Shown here: in pieces, positions 33,751-41,243 of the stretch | Layout: every line of letters starts with the position of its first letter | Position numbering within the stretch: the stretch's first letter is position 1 | DNA from: Treponema sp. | Lineage (GTDB): Bacteria > Spirochaetota > Spirochaetia > Treponematales > Treponemataceae | Length of the DNA stretch: 46,086 nucleotides | Direction of reading: 5' to 3' | Assembly: GCA_017961705.1 (NCBI GenBank) | Contig: JAGCWT010000183.1 | Location: forward strand, 1 to 46,086 | Notes under the pieces: generated by a model | Database searches by the model: none | Told to the model about the DNA's origin: nothing | What the model saw: the letters and a program-made list of their open reading frames with translations, nothing else | Translations under genes and position numbers: made by a program

Positions 33751-36700
33751 TTATTCTCCGAAGATTTTTGCTTGTATTCCTGAGGTTGTGGTTGCGGCTC
33801 CATTGTACTCAGGGTTTGAAAAGCCCTTTTCTCCTGTTGCATTTTTGTAAGCGTTTACGGCTGATGAAGGAACATAGAATTTTACGTTCGGACACTCCTT
33901 GAAATTCCTGTAATAAGCGTGATCGTCAGAAGCATCAAGGGGAGGCGGGGTTGTAGTCTTAAAATGCACTTCCTTAAGATTTGTTAGCCCTCTGAAGCAT
34001 CCAAAAGAGATGTATTGTGTTGAAGAAGAAAGAGTAACCTTTTCTATGCCGGTTGAATATTGAAAAGTATAGGCTTCCAGTGTTGTGTCTGTAAGTCCAG
34101 ACAAGTCAACCTCCTTAAGTTTTAATGTAGAACTGAATGTTACCATACTTTCAAGGTGTTTTATTTGCGTTAAACCGTTTATTGTTTCCAGATATTTGTT
34201 TCTTTCAAAAGCACCGTACCCCAATGTGTTAACTGTAGAAGGACTCGTAAAATTGCTTTCTGGTTTTGCGGCCGGATAATGCAAAAGCTTCTTTTTGTCT
34301 TTTGAGTACATTACGCCGTCAACAGTACAGAAGGTTGAGTTTGAATTAGATATTTTTATTTCCGTTAAGTCTGTTGCACTTTGGAAAATTTGAGAGCTTA
34401 TGTTTGTGCAGCTGTCAGGGAATGTAATTGAACTTATTCCTCCTTTTACCCAATACAATGACGAATCCATAGCCGTTACATTTGCCCTGCTTAAATCGAG
34501 AACTGTTTTGTTGCCGACTGTATCGTTCAGTTTTTGTATTAAATCTCTTACGTCCGAGCCATCAAATGTTTCGTCTACAGTAATATCATAATCTATAGAA
34601 CTTATTGGCTCAAAACTAGGAAGTGTTTCTTTGGTCAAAGTGATTGTTGTGGCGGATAATTTTCCATTACTTAGTGTGGCCCATACAATCGTCTTTCCAT
34701 CAGAAAGCTCTGGAGTTACGGAGAATTTTCTGAAGTTTGCATTAACCAGTGAACCACTGCTGTCGTCTGTAAGAACTTTGTCTGAGGAGGCTTTTGTGTA
34801 GCTATAAGGTCTAATCTTTGCAGCAATAGTGGTATTAAGATTTCCTGTTATTTTAATTTTTGCTTTGTTGTTTTCGTTTTTAAGATATACTTCGTTGCCT
34901 GTGTCTATGCGGGCATCACCTTGCATTTCAATAGTAGCAGATTTGTCATTGGATGGGGGTTGAACAAGTATTCCAGCTGTGTGATTTTCTGCAGTACAGT
35001 TTTTGATTGTGCCGCCTGTCATGCTAAAGGTGTTGTATGTCCATACCCCACCGCCAACACCTGTTATAGATGCAGAACTGCCTGTTGTTTTGTATGCATG
35101 ACAAGATTCAATTGTGCCGCTACTAATGGTAAATTGGCCATCGTCCCAAACACATACCCCACCGCCAAGTCCTTTTACAGAGCAATCTTTTATAGTTCCA
35201 CTAAATTCTACATCGCCGTTAGCACGGATGGCTCCGCCTGTAGCATAAGCGTCTTGGTCTGGGGTTACTGCCTCGCAGTCTGTTACCGTGCAGGAAGTAA
35301 GCTTTGCTGTATTATTTTCTGTTACATTAAGCCCTGCTCCATGATACGCCTTGCCGTACTGGAAGGTGCAGTTTGAGGCTTCCAATGTTCCTGCTTCAAC
35401 TTTTACAATGCCAAATCTTGCGTCTCCGTCAAGAATAATGTTTGAAAGGATTAGCTTTTTGCCGGATTTGTTAAAGTGCATGAGGTATGAATCTGCTGAA
35501 TTGGATACATTGTCGGCTTTAATTGTGGCGGTTTTTCCATCTTTTGTTGGTTGTAGCGTAAGGTTGTACTCGAAAGAGCTTGCAATATCAATACAGTCGC
35601 TTTCCCATGTTGTGTTGCTGTCGGTTGTTGTGCCAAAGAATATTGCTGCGTTGCCAGTAAATCCTCTGATTGCAGTGTCTATGTAGTTTGCGGAAGAGTT
35701 TGCTTTGTTAAAGCGGGCAAAGCTGTTGCCGCTTGTACAGCAGATTGCGTCAGGGTAGCCTGTTGCGTTTGTTGTGTCGTCATAGAAGGAATTGTTTCCT
35801 GCGGGAACAGAGACTGAGGAAACTCCAGAGCTTATGTAGATGTTGTTTCCGTTTGTGACAGCTGTGTTTGCGGTTATGGAACTGCCTGTTGTTATGGTAA
35901 CACTTCCGCCTTTTGCGCAAACTCCTGCGCCTAAAGTACCTGTGTTGCCTGTTACAGAGCCTCCGCTAATGCTTAGTGTACCGCTGCTGCATATTCCTCC
36001 GCCTTCGCCGTTAACAGCAATGGGAGCTGTGCATCCACTTATTGTTCCGTCCGTCATCTCGAATCGTCCGCCAGATACAACGCAAACTCCGCCTCCGTAC
36101 TTAGCCTCGTTACCGCTTATTGTTCCTCCATTCATGTAAAATTTTCCGCTACTTGTAATAAGGACACCGCCTCCAGATCCGGTGGAGCTAGTATCCTTGT
36201 TGCCGCAGATTGTAGTGCCGTCATTCATTGTAAAAGTTCCGCTAACGTAAACTCCACCGCCTCCTGTTCCTCTTCCGTTTTTTAGCGTGATATTTTCAAC
36301 GGTTACATTTGTGTCTGATGCCACTTCCAGAACCCTACATTTTGTAGCTGCATCTATTGTTGCTCCGCTTCCTTCTCCTACAATTTTAAGGTGTCCTATG
36401 GCTGACGTTACCTTTATAAATGTTTCTCCTATGCCGCTTGGTGCCGTTAGTGTTCCCTTTACGTGCAGTTCCCAGGGTTTTGTTGCGCTTATGTCTGTTA
36501 TGATGTTTTGGGCGGCAACCTCGTTTAGTCTTGTCATTGCGCTTTCTATTGTTTTGTAGGGTTGCTCGGATGTTCCGTTGGGTTTGCTTGAGCTTGAGGC
36601 AGAATCAACGTAGATTGTTCTGTATACGAATGTGTGGACGCTGTCAAGCGTAACGTTAAAGCTGCCGGAAGACGTGATGTGGGATGCTGTTGATGTAGTC

Positions 36701-37437
36701 CATTTGTTTGTTGTAAGGCCGGGGTATACTGCAATGTATTCCGTGCATTTGTAGAGCGGGGCTGCGCCTGAGTTGTAGTAGGCTTGTGATGTATAGAAGG
36801 AAAGCGTTACTGTGTAAATGCCGGAATCTATTGTGTTGGCTGTTATTCTGTCTGGCTGTCCGCCTGTAGTTGTGATTGTAATTCCTGCTGGGGTGCTGTA
36901 ATTGCAATATCCAATGCCGCTGTCAGATGCCCAGTTTATAGCAAGGTCTATGCTGCCACTTCCGCTTGTGCTTGGTGCCATGGTTAGGCTTGCGCTTGCG
37001 TCCATTGCCAATTTGGAAAGGGTTACGGTCTTTGGTTCGCTTTGAAGGACAACCGTTGAGACCTGTTTTGCGTAAGCCGTAATCTCCCATGTGCCTGCGG
37101 TAAGGTTTCCGTTGAATTCATAGCTGGTGGAATTTGCGCTTGTTGCCCAGACTATGTTGCCGGTGGAAGCGTTAGTTGCTGAGACTGAATATGTTAAAGT
37201 GCTTGTGTCTGGTATTGCGTTGCGTGAAGCTTGCTGGGATGCGTTTGTGGCGGTTTGGTATTCGCTTGGGACTGCCGATGCTTCTGCCAAGCTGAACCTT
37301 CCCCTAAGGCTAAGCCCCCTGGAAGCTGACGGGGATTCCTGTTCGGACGGAGATGCGATGCCTGAGCATGATGATATATTTAGCAATAAAAGCACTGTGG
37401 CCGTAAAGTAAAGGAATGCATGGAATTTGTTCTTCAT
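33751..37437 (-). CDS. Large surface lipoprotein: parallel beta-helix plus BspA-type leucine-rich repeats
   Basis: The start is placed at ATG 37437 (MKNKFHAF), behind AAGGAG; the in-frame ATG at 37506 lies on the -35 box. The product is 1228 residues. The signal peptide ends NISSC, with Cys24 as the likely lipid site. A DUF1565-like entry (YVDSASSSSKPNGTSEQPYKTI) leads into many Gly-rich beta-helix turns such as GGGVYVSGTFTMNDGTTICG and MNGGTISGNEAKYGGGVC. The last 250 residues switch to BspA-type LRRs (ISSITFPDSCTNISSQIFQ, VDGVMYSKDKKKLLHYP) and end in YVPSSAVNAYKNA. Both parts suggest outer-surface adhesion or carbohydrate contact. The exact role is unknown. Confidence 0.85.
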   Translation of the reverse strand: MKNKFHAFLYFTATVLLLLNISSCSGIASPSEQESPSASRGLSLRGRFSLAEASAVPSEYQTATNASQQASRNAIPDTSTLTYSVSATNASTGNIVWATSANSTSYEFNGNLTAGTWEITAYAKQVSTVVLQSEPKTVTLSKLAMDASASLTMAPSTSGSGSIDLAINWASDSGIGYCNYSTPAGITITTTGGQPDRITANTIDSGIYTVTLSFYTSQAYYNSGAAPLYKCTEYIAVYPGLTTNKWTTSTASHITSSGSFNVTLDSVHTFVYRTIYVDSASSSSKPNGTSEQPYKTIESAMTRLNEVAAQNIITDISATKPWELHVKGTLTAPSGIGETFIKVTSAIGHLKIVGEGSGATIDAATKCRVLEVASDTNVTVENITLKNGRGTGGGGVYVSGTFTMNDGTTICGNKDTSSTGSGGGVLITSSGKFYMNGGTISGNEAKYGGGVCVVSGGRFEMTDGTISGCTAPIAVNGEGGGICSSGTLSISGGSVTGNTGTLGAGVCAKGGSVTITTGSSITANTAVTNGNNIYISSGVSSVSVPAGNNSFYDDTTNATGYPDAICCTSGNSFARFNKANSSANYIDTAIRGFTGNAAIFFGTTTDSNTTWESDCIDIASSFEYNLTLQPTKDGKTATIKADNVSNSADSYLMHFNKSGKKLILSNIILDGDARFGIVKVEAGTLEASNCTFQYGKAYHGAGLNVTENNTAKLTSCTVTDCEAVTPDQDAYATGGAIRANGDVEFSGTIKDCSVKGLGGGVCVWDDGQFTISSGTIESCHAYKTTGSSASITGVGGGVWTYNTFSMTGGTIKNCTAENHTAGILVQPPSNDKSATIEMQGDARIDTGNEVYLKNENNKAKIKITGNLNTTIAAKIRPYSYTKASSDKVLTDDSSGSLVNANFRKFSVTPELSDGKTIVWATLSNGKLSATTITLTKETLPSFEPISSIDYDITVDETFDGSDVRDLIQKLNDTVGNKTVLDLSRANVTAMDSSLYWVKGGISSITFPDSCTNISSQIFQSATDLTEIKISNSNSTFCTVDGVMYSKDKKKLLHYPAAKPESNFTSPSTVNTLGYGAFERNKYLETINGLTQIKHLESMVTFSSTLKLKEVDLSGLTDTTLEAYTFQYSTGIEKVTLSSSTQYISFGCFRGLTNLKEVHFKTTTPPPLDASDDHAYYRNFKECPNVKFYVPSSAVNAYKNATGEKGFSNPEYNGAATTTSGIQAKIFGE

Positions 37438-37477
37438 GGCAAAACTCCTTTTTGTGGTGACTCCAACTCTCTTCCAT

Positions 37478-37506
37478 ATTTTACGGTATATTAAGGAAGA
37501 ATTCAA
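37478..37506 (-). promoter_or_regulatory. Sigma70-type promoter of the beta-helix/LRR lipoprotein gene
   Basis: On the minus strand TTGAAT (37506-37501), a 17-nt spacer and TAAAAT (37483-37478). It sits in the 72-nt gap after the HipA-like gene, so the lipoprotein can be transcribed independently. A leader of about 35 nt carries AAGGAG. Confidence 0.7.
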
Positions 37507-37509
37507 TAG

Positions 37510-38643
37510 CTAAAATGCCCAGGTGGCGGGAATGCCTAGGATGCGGTCGCACTGGACGTTTTTTATCATGTTCATCTGGGAAAGCCTGTGCTCGGTGAAT
37601 TTTTGGTCGCAGGGAACTATAAGCGGTGTTTCGCGGATTTCTTCGACGCATTTTTTTATTTGGGGCGTGAGTATGGCTTTTGCAGGTGCCACGTAGTCGC
37701 TTCCGATTACAGGCCCCCTCCGTGAAAGGTATTGGTCAAAGTCAAGTTCCGGTCCTCCAAAGTCAAAGCCTTCTTCTGCAAAGGGGACAAAGGCCATGTT
37801 AAAGTCAAAGCATGGGTTTAGGACCGTGCGCTCAAAGGTGTCGTTGTTGACCATAAAGCCAAAGTTGCCAAAGTGGCGGTCGCAGTTTAGCGTTATGCAG
37901 TCTGCTACCACCATCCTGCGGAAGTCGTCCTCGCAGCCAAAGTCACGGTAGATTTCCAGTAGCTTTGGAAGAGTAAGCTTGTCCTTGTAGAACATGGAGA
38001 TTGGACGGTAGCCAAATTCCTGGGAAGTGAAAATATTGCAGTCGGAAACAATGTGTCCATCATATTTTCTTAGGCTGTACTTTACGGATTTGCAAAGCTT
38101 TTCAAAGACCTGGCTTGCAAGAACTTCGCCGTAGGGTTCAAGTCCTGTGTTCCTTGCACCCTCACTTCCGGTTTTTATAAGGTGTATGCCGTCTTTCTCG
38201 TTTAGCCAGCACTTGTCGTAGGCTCCGTCGGTTGTAAGTTCTGGTGACGTGGTTGACATTTGGATTCCGAAAAGTCCGTTGCCGTCAAAGGAAAGCTTTG
38301 ACACTACTTCGTCAAAATTGTTTTCGTAGAGGTTGACGTCTTTCCAAGTGACGCTTTCCCTGTCGCTCTTTACCCAAAGGGTGTCCGTTAGGGAAAGGCA
38401 GTGGGTAAGGGCTATAAAGCCGCTCTTTGTCTTTCCCCCGCACATTTCAAGGATTTTTTCCACGTGAGCCCTGTGCTTTGCCGAGCTTCTGTTTGCCGTC
38501 CAGGAATCAATGTCTTGGCACCAAAATGGAAGGGGCTGGTGTTCCCTTGTGATTTTGCAAATTTCAAGTTCGCCTTGGCCTTCTATTATGAAGTCGCACA
38601 GGGGAGTTTCTTTGTTTATGAGCGTGTAGGTTAATCCGTCCAT
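37510..38643 (-). CDS. Solitary HipA-like Ser/Thr protein kinase
   Basis: A 377-residue protein. The C-terminal half has HipA/CtkA-type kinase residues: Lys157 in HLIKTGS (ATP lysine), Glu173 in YGEVLASQVF, the catalytic loop LNCDRHFGNFGF with Asp255 and Asn260, and metal-binding Asp280 in PCFDFNMAF. The N-terminal 130 residues do not resemble the usual HipA N-domain and I do not recognise them. No HipB-like DNA-binding antitoxin gene is adjacent. The target is unknown; HipA phosphorylates glutamyl-tRNA synthetase, but that need not hold here. The gene has a predicted leaderless promoter. Confidence 0.75.
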   Translation of the reverse strand: MDGLTYTLINKETPLCDFIIEGQGELEICKITREHQPLPFWCQDIDSWTANRSSAKHRAHVEKILEMCGGKTKSGFIALTHCLSLTDTLWVKSDRESVTWKDVNLYENNFDEVVSKLSFDGNGLFGIQMSTTSPELTTDGAYDKCWLNEKDGIHLIKTGSEGARNTGLEPYGEVLASQVFEKLCKSVKYSLRKYDGHIVSDCNIFTSQEFGYRPISMFYKDKLTLPKLLEIYRDFGCEDDFRRMVVADCITLNCDRHFGNFGFMVNNDTFERTVLNPCFDFNMAFVPFAEEGFDFGGPELDFDQYLSRRGPVIGSDYVAPAKAILTPQIKKCVEEIRETPLIVPCDQKFTEHRLSQMNMIKNVQCDRILGIPATWAF

Positions 38644-38649
38644 GCCTTT

Positions 38650-38678
38650 ATTCTAGCGGATAGAAATGCTTTTGGCAA
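38650..38678 (-). promoter_or_regulatory. Promoter of the HipA-like kinase gene; predicted leaderless
   Basis: On the minus strand TTGCCA (38678-38673), a 17-nt spacer and TAGAAT (38655-38650). Only AAAGGC lies between the -10 box and ATG 38643. AAAGG is too close to the ATG to serve as a ribosome-binding site. Confidence 0.7.
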
Positions 38679-38714
38679 GAAAGAGTTTTGTGTAGCGGAT
38701 TTCATTGGGACAGC

Positions 38715-38915
38715 CCCTGAGTCATGCTTCGATAGGCTCAGTGACCGCGCAGGGTGACGGATGGCGAGAAACCTACGCGGGATTGTAAGGGCGGCGCAGC
38801 CGTTCCGGTAGGAATGGAGCCGAAAGGCGGAACCCTGGAAAGCCCGTGACGCAGAGGCATGTTCGGTCGGATTAGCCAAAAGGCAAAATGGTAGAGCAAG
38901 TAGAATTACCGTCCT
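38715..38915 (+). repeat. REP-like sequence followed by dispersed intergenic repeat, copy D
   Basis: A REP-like part (GCTTCGATAGGCTCAGTGACC, 38726-38746) precedes copy D at 38772-38915. Copy D has the F/E-type front (CGGGATTGTAAGGGCGGCGC, AGCCGTTCCGG, GGAATGGAGCC, CGGAACCCTGGAAAG) joined to the A/B/C-type back half (ACGCAGAGGCATG, GTCGGATTAGCC, AAAATGGTAGAGCAAG, AATTACCGTCC). It therefore links the two repeat sub-families. It runs toward the RNB exonuclease gene. Together with two divergent promoters it fills the gene-free stretch 38644-38979. Confidence 0.75.
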
Positions 38916-38944
38916 AAAGACTAGTGTCCTAGAGTCTTTTATAT

Positions 38945-38973
38945 TTGCACTAAAGTCTTTTTTTTGGTATAGT
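38945..38973 (+). promoter_or_regulatory. Promoter of the RNB exoribonuclease gene; predicted leaderless
   Basis: TTGCAC (38945-38950), a 17-nt spacer and TATAGT (38968-38973). Six nt (TGCCGT) precede ATG 38980, with no Shine-Dalgarno sequence. Confidence 0.7.
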
Positions 38974-38979
38974 TGCCGT

Positions 38980-40935
38980 ATGGTTAAAGCAAATTCCTTG
39001 GTTTTGTATAAAAATACGGTTGCGGTTGTTCTTTCGGAGGACAAGGGCAAGTTTTCCATTAAGTACCGTTCGGTTCCTGCCACTGCCACAAAGGCTGCCC
39101 AGTTTGCGGAACAGAGCGTTAGGGCTAAGGATTTTATTCTTTTGCACGAGGGGCCTGCTTCTTTGGATAAGGCTCTGGATGCCGCTGACCGTGACGCTTG
39201 CAGGGAAGAGGATTTGTATGATACGGAAAGTTCCAATCCTCTTGCTGCCCAGATTAAGGAGTGCTGGGAACTTTTGTCTGCCGATGATGAGACTGCCCAG
39301 GCTTCCATGCCACTGGAAGAGCTTTGTTCTCTTTTCCACGGGACTTTTGATGCTGATGAGGCTTTCTGCCTTTACCTTTCGCTTAAGAATACGGTTTATT
39401 TTTCCCAGCTTTTGAAGGAGCAGCTTAACGGAAATCTTGTTTTTCTTCCGCGCTCAAAGGAAGAGATTGATTCTATGGTCAAGAAGGCTATGCTTAAGGG
39501 AAAGGAGGCTGAACTTAGGGAGGAATTCATTGGCCGCCTTAAAGCCCGCAAGCTTGACCTTCCCCAGGACGGCATTTACATGGGGGATGTTGAGGCGCTT
39601 GCTCTTGGTAAGACGGACAAAAGCCGCACTTTGCACGATGCCCACTTGAAGGAGACTCCAGAAAGCGCACACAAGGTTCTTTTGGAGACAGGCATTTGGG
39701 ACATTACCAGGAATCCCTATCCTCTGCGCTGGGGGCTTAGCATGCAGTCTGCTACGGAAGGGCTTTCTTCTCCGCCAAAGGATGAGGAGCGCGTAAGGGT
39801 TGGAGGCATTGCCTGGGCAATAGACAGTGAGTGGTCTGCCGACCCAGATGATGCCGTTGCTTATGACGGTGAGTATCTTTGGATTCACATTGCAGACCCT
39901 GCAAGTACGGTTATGCCCGACTCTTCAATAGACAAGTCTGCACGCGCAAGGGGTTCCACGCTTTACATACCGGAGGGGGCTTCGCGTATGCTTTGCGAGG
40001 ATTCGCTTTCCGACTATGCGCTTGGGCTTAACGAGATTAGCTTTGCTCTTTCCTTCCGCCTTAAGATTAACAGGGAAGATGCTACCATAGAGGAGTGCTC
40101 TGTTCTTAAGACTGTTGTGGACGTAAAGAGGCTTACCTACAAGGCAGCTGATGAGCAGTGCCAAAGTCCTGAGCTTAAGCCTTTGTTTGATATTGCATGG
40201 GCCAATATAGAGAAGAGAAAAAAATCCGGTTCTGTTCAGATAGACATTCCTGAGGTTCACATAAATGTTGATCCGGAGACAAAGAAGGTGGAGATTCTTC
40301 CTGACACGCATTACAAGAGCCAGGACATGATTCGCGAGATGATGCTGCTTGCCGGTGAGGGGGCTGCACGCTTTGCTTTTAAGAACAACATTCCTTTTCC
40401 TTTTGTTAGCCAGGATGCGCCCGCTATGCCTGCCCCGGAGGAGATTCCGTCTGGTCTTGCAGGGCAGTTCAGAATCCGCCGCTGCATGAGGAGGCGTTCT
40501 GTTGGCGTAACCCCTTCCATGCACTGTGGACTGGGCCTTGCAATGTACAGCCAAGTAACAAGCCCTCTTCGCCGCTACGGAGATTTGATTGGCCACGAGC
40601 AGCTTAGGGCTTTTTTGGACGGCCGGGAGCTTTTGGACAAGGACACCATGCTTATGCGTGTAAGCGAGGGTGATGCCGCTTCTGTTGCCGCCCACAAGGC
40701 TGAGCGAAAAAGCAACATGCACTGGACGCTTGTCTATCTTTTGCAGAACCCGGACTGGAGCGGGGATGCGGTTTGCGTGGACCTTGGCGGTAAGCAGCCA
40801 CAGTGGTTCATTCCTTCGCTTGGCCTTGAGACTTACATGACGCCCAATAATCCTGTTGAGCTTAACGGTGTGCTTAGGGTAAAGCCTTCCAAGATAAACC
40901 TTAGCGAGCTTACGGTGGATTTTACGGAAGCCTAA
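38980..40935 (+). CDS. RNB-domain 3'-5' exoribonuclease (RNase II/R family)
   Basis: A 651-residue protein that degrades RNA from the 3' end in the cytoplasm. The RNB active-site cluster is IDSEWSADPDDAVAYDG, with Asp282, Asp288, Asp290 and Asp291. The family also shows in YIPEGASRML, in RRSVGVTPSMHCGLGLAMYS and in QVTSPLRRYGDLIGHEQLRA near the C-terminal part of RNB. The N-terminal 250 residues are not clear cold-shock domains, and the C-terminal S1 domain is short or missing (about 70 residues remain). This is the compact spirochaete form of the family. It appears to be monocistronic. Confidence 0.88.
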   Translation: MVKANSLVLYKNTVAVVLSEDKGKFSIKYRSVPATATKAAQFAEQSVRAKDFILLHEGPASLDKALDAADRDACREEDLYDTESSNPLAAQIKECWELLSADDETAQASMPLEELCSLFHGTFDADEAFCLYLSLKNTVYFSQLLKEQLNGNLVFLPRSKEEIDSMVKKAMLKGKEAELREEFIGRLKARKLDLPQDGIYMGDVEALALGKTDKSRTLHDAHLKETPESAHKVLLETGIWDITRNPYPLRWGLSMQSATEGLSSPPKDEERVRVGGIAWAIDSEWSADPDDAVAYDGEYLWIHIADPASTVMPDSSIDKSARARGSTLYIPEGASRMLCEDSLSDYALGLNEISFALSFRLKINREDATIEECSVLKTVVDVKRLTYKAADEQCQSPELKPLFDIAWANIEKRKKSGSVQIDIPEVHINVDPETKKVEILPDTHYKSQDMIREMMLLAGEGAARFAFKNNIPFPFVSQDAPAMPAPEEIPSGLAGQFRIRRCMRRRSVGVTPSMHCGLGLAMYSQVTSPLRRYGDLIGHEQLRAFLDGRELLDKDTMLMRVSEGDAASVAAHKAERKSNMHWTLVYLLQNPDWSGDAVCVDLGGKQPQWFIPSLGLETYMTPNNPVELNGVLRVKPSKINLSELTVDFTEA

Positions 40936-40947
40936 ATTTTTCCCCAT

Positions 40948-41096
40948 GGAAATTAGTTTTGTGTTCCGCTCCCAGGCAAATTCGTCTGAGAAACCCGCGG
41001 TGTCGCGGAATAGGAAATTAAACTCGCTGCGCTCGTTCCGCTCCAATGCGGGTTTTCAGCCGCCTTTGCCTTCCGCTGCACACAAAACTGATTTCC
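40948..41096. repeat. 149-bp imperfect inverted repeat element
   Basis: The ends GGAAATTAGTTTTGTGT (40948-40964) and ACACAAAACTGATTTCC (41080-41096) pair over 17 bp with one G-T. Inner segments GGCAAA/TTTGCC and CTGAGAAACCCGC/GCGGGTTTTCAG continue the pairing with bulges. The centre is a GC-rich short palindromic run. It lies between the RNB gene and lysC and explains half of the gene-free stretch 40936-41243; the remainder is AT-rich with only the lysC promoter visible. No target-site duplication is obvious. Confidence 0.7.
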
Positions 41097-41207
41097 GGTC
41101 TGTTTAGCATAGGAAAAATAAAAAAGCATATTTCCCTTGCATTCTTTTTGATTACCTGTCACCATATTTTGTGAAGACTGATTTCCTTGTTTCTTTCCTT
41201 AAAACTG

Positions 41208-41236
41208 TTGAACTAAAGCGGCCTTTTTGCTATTAT
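41208..41236 (+). promoter_or_regulatory. Promoter of the lysC-dapB-HD-GYP-coaX operon; predicted leaderless
   Basis: TTGAAC (41208-41213), a 17-nt spacer and TATTAT (41231-41236). Seven nt separate the -10 box from ATG 41244. AGG lies directly against the ATG and is too close to act as a ribosome-binding site. Confidence 0.7.
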
Positions 41237-41243
41237 ACCAGGC

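Noticed and set aside
39925-41046. 373-codon open frame on the minus strand opposite the RNB gene
   Set aside because: It is antisense to a gene with clear catalytic motifs, lacks a promoter and start signals, and has a composition rich in Arg/Lys/His typical of shadow frames.
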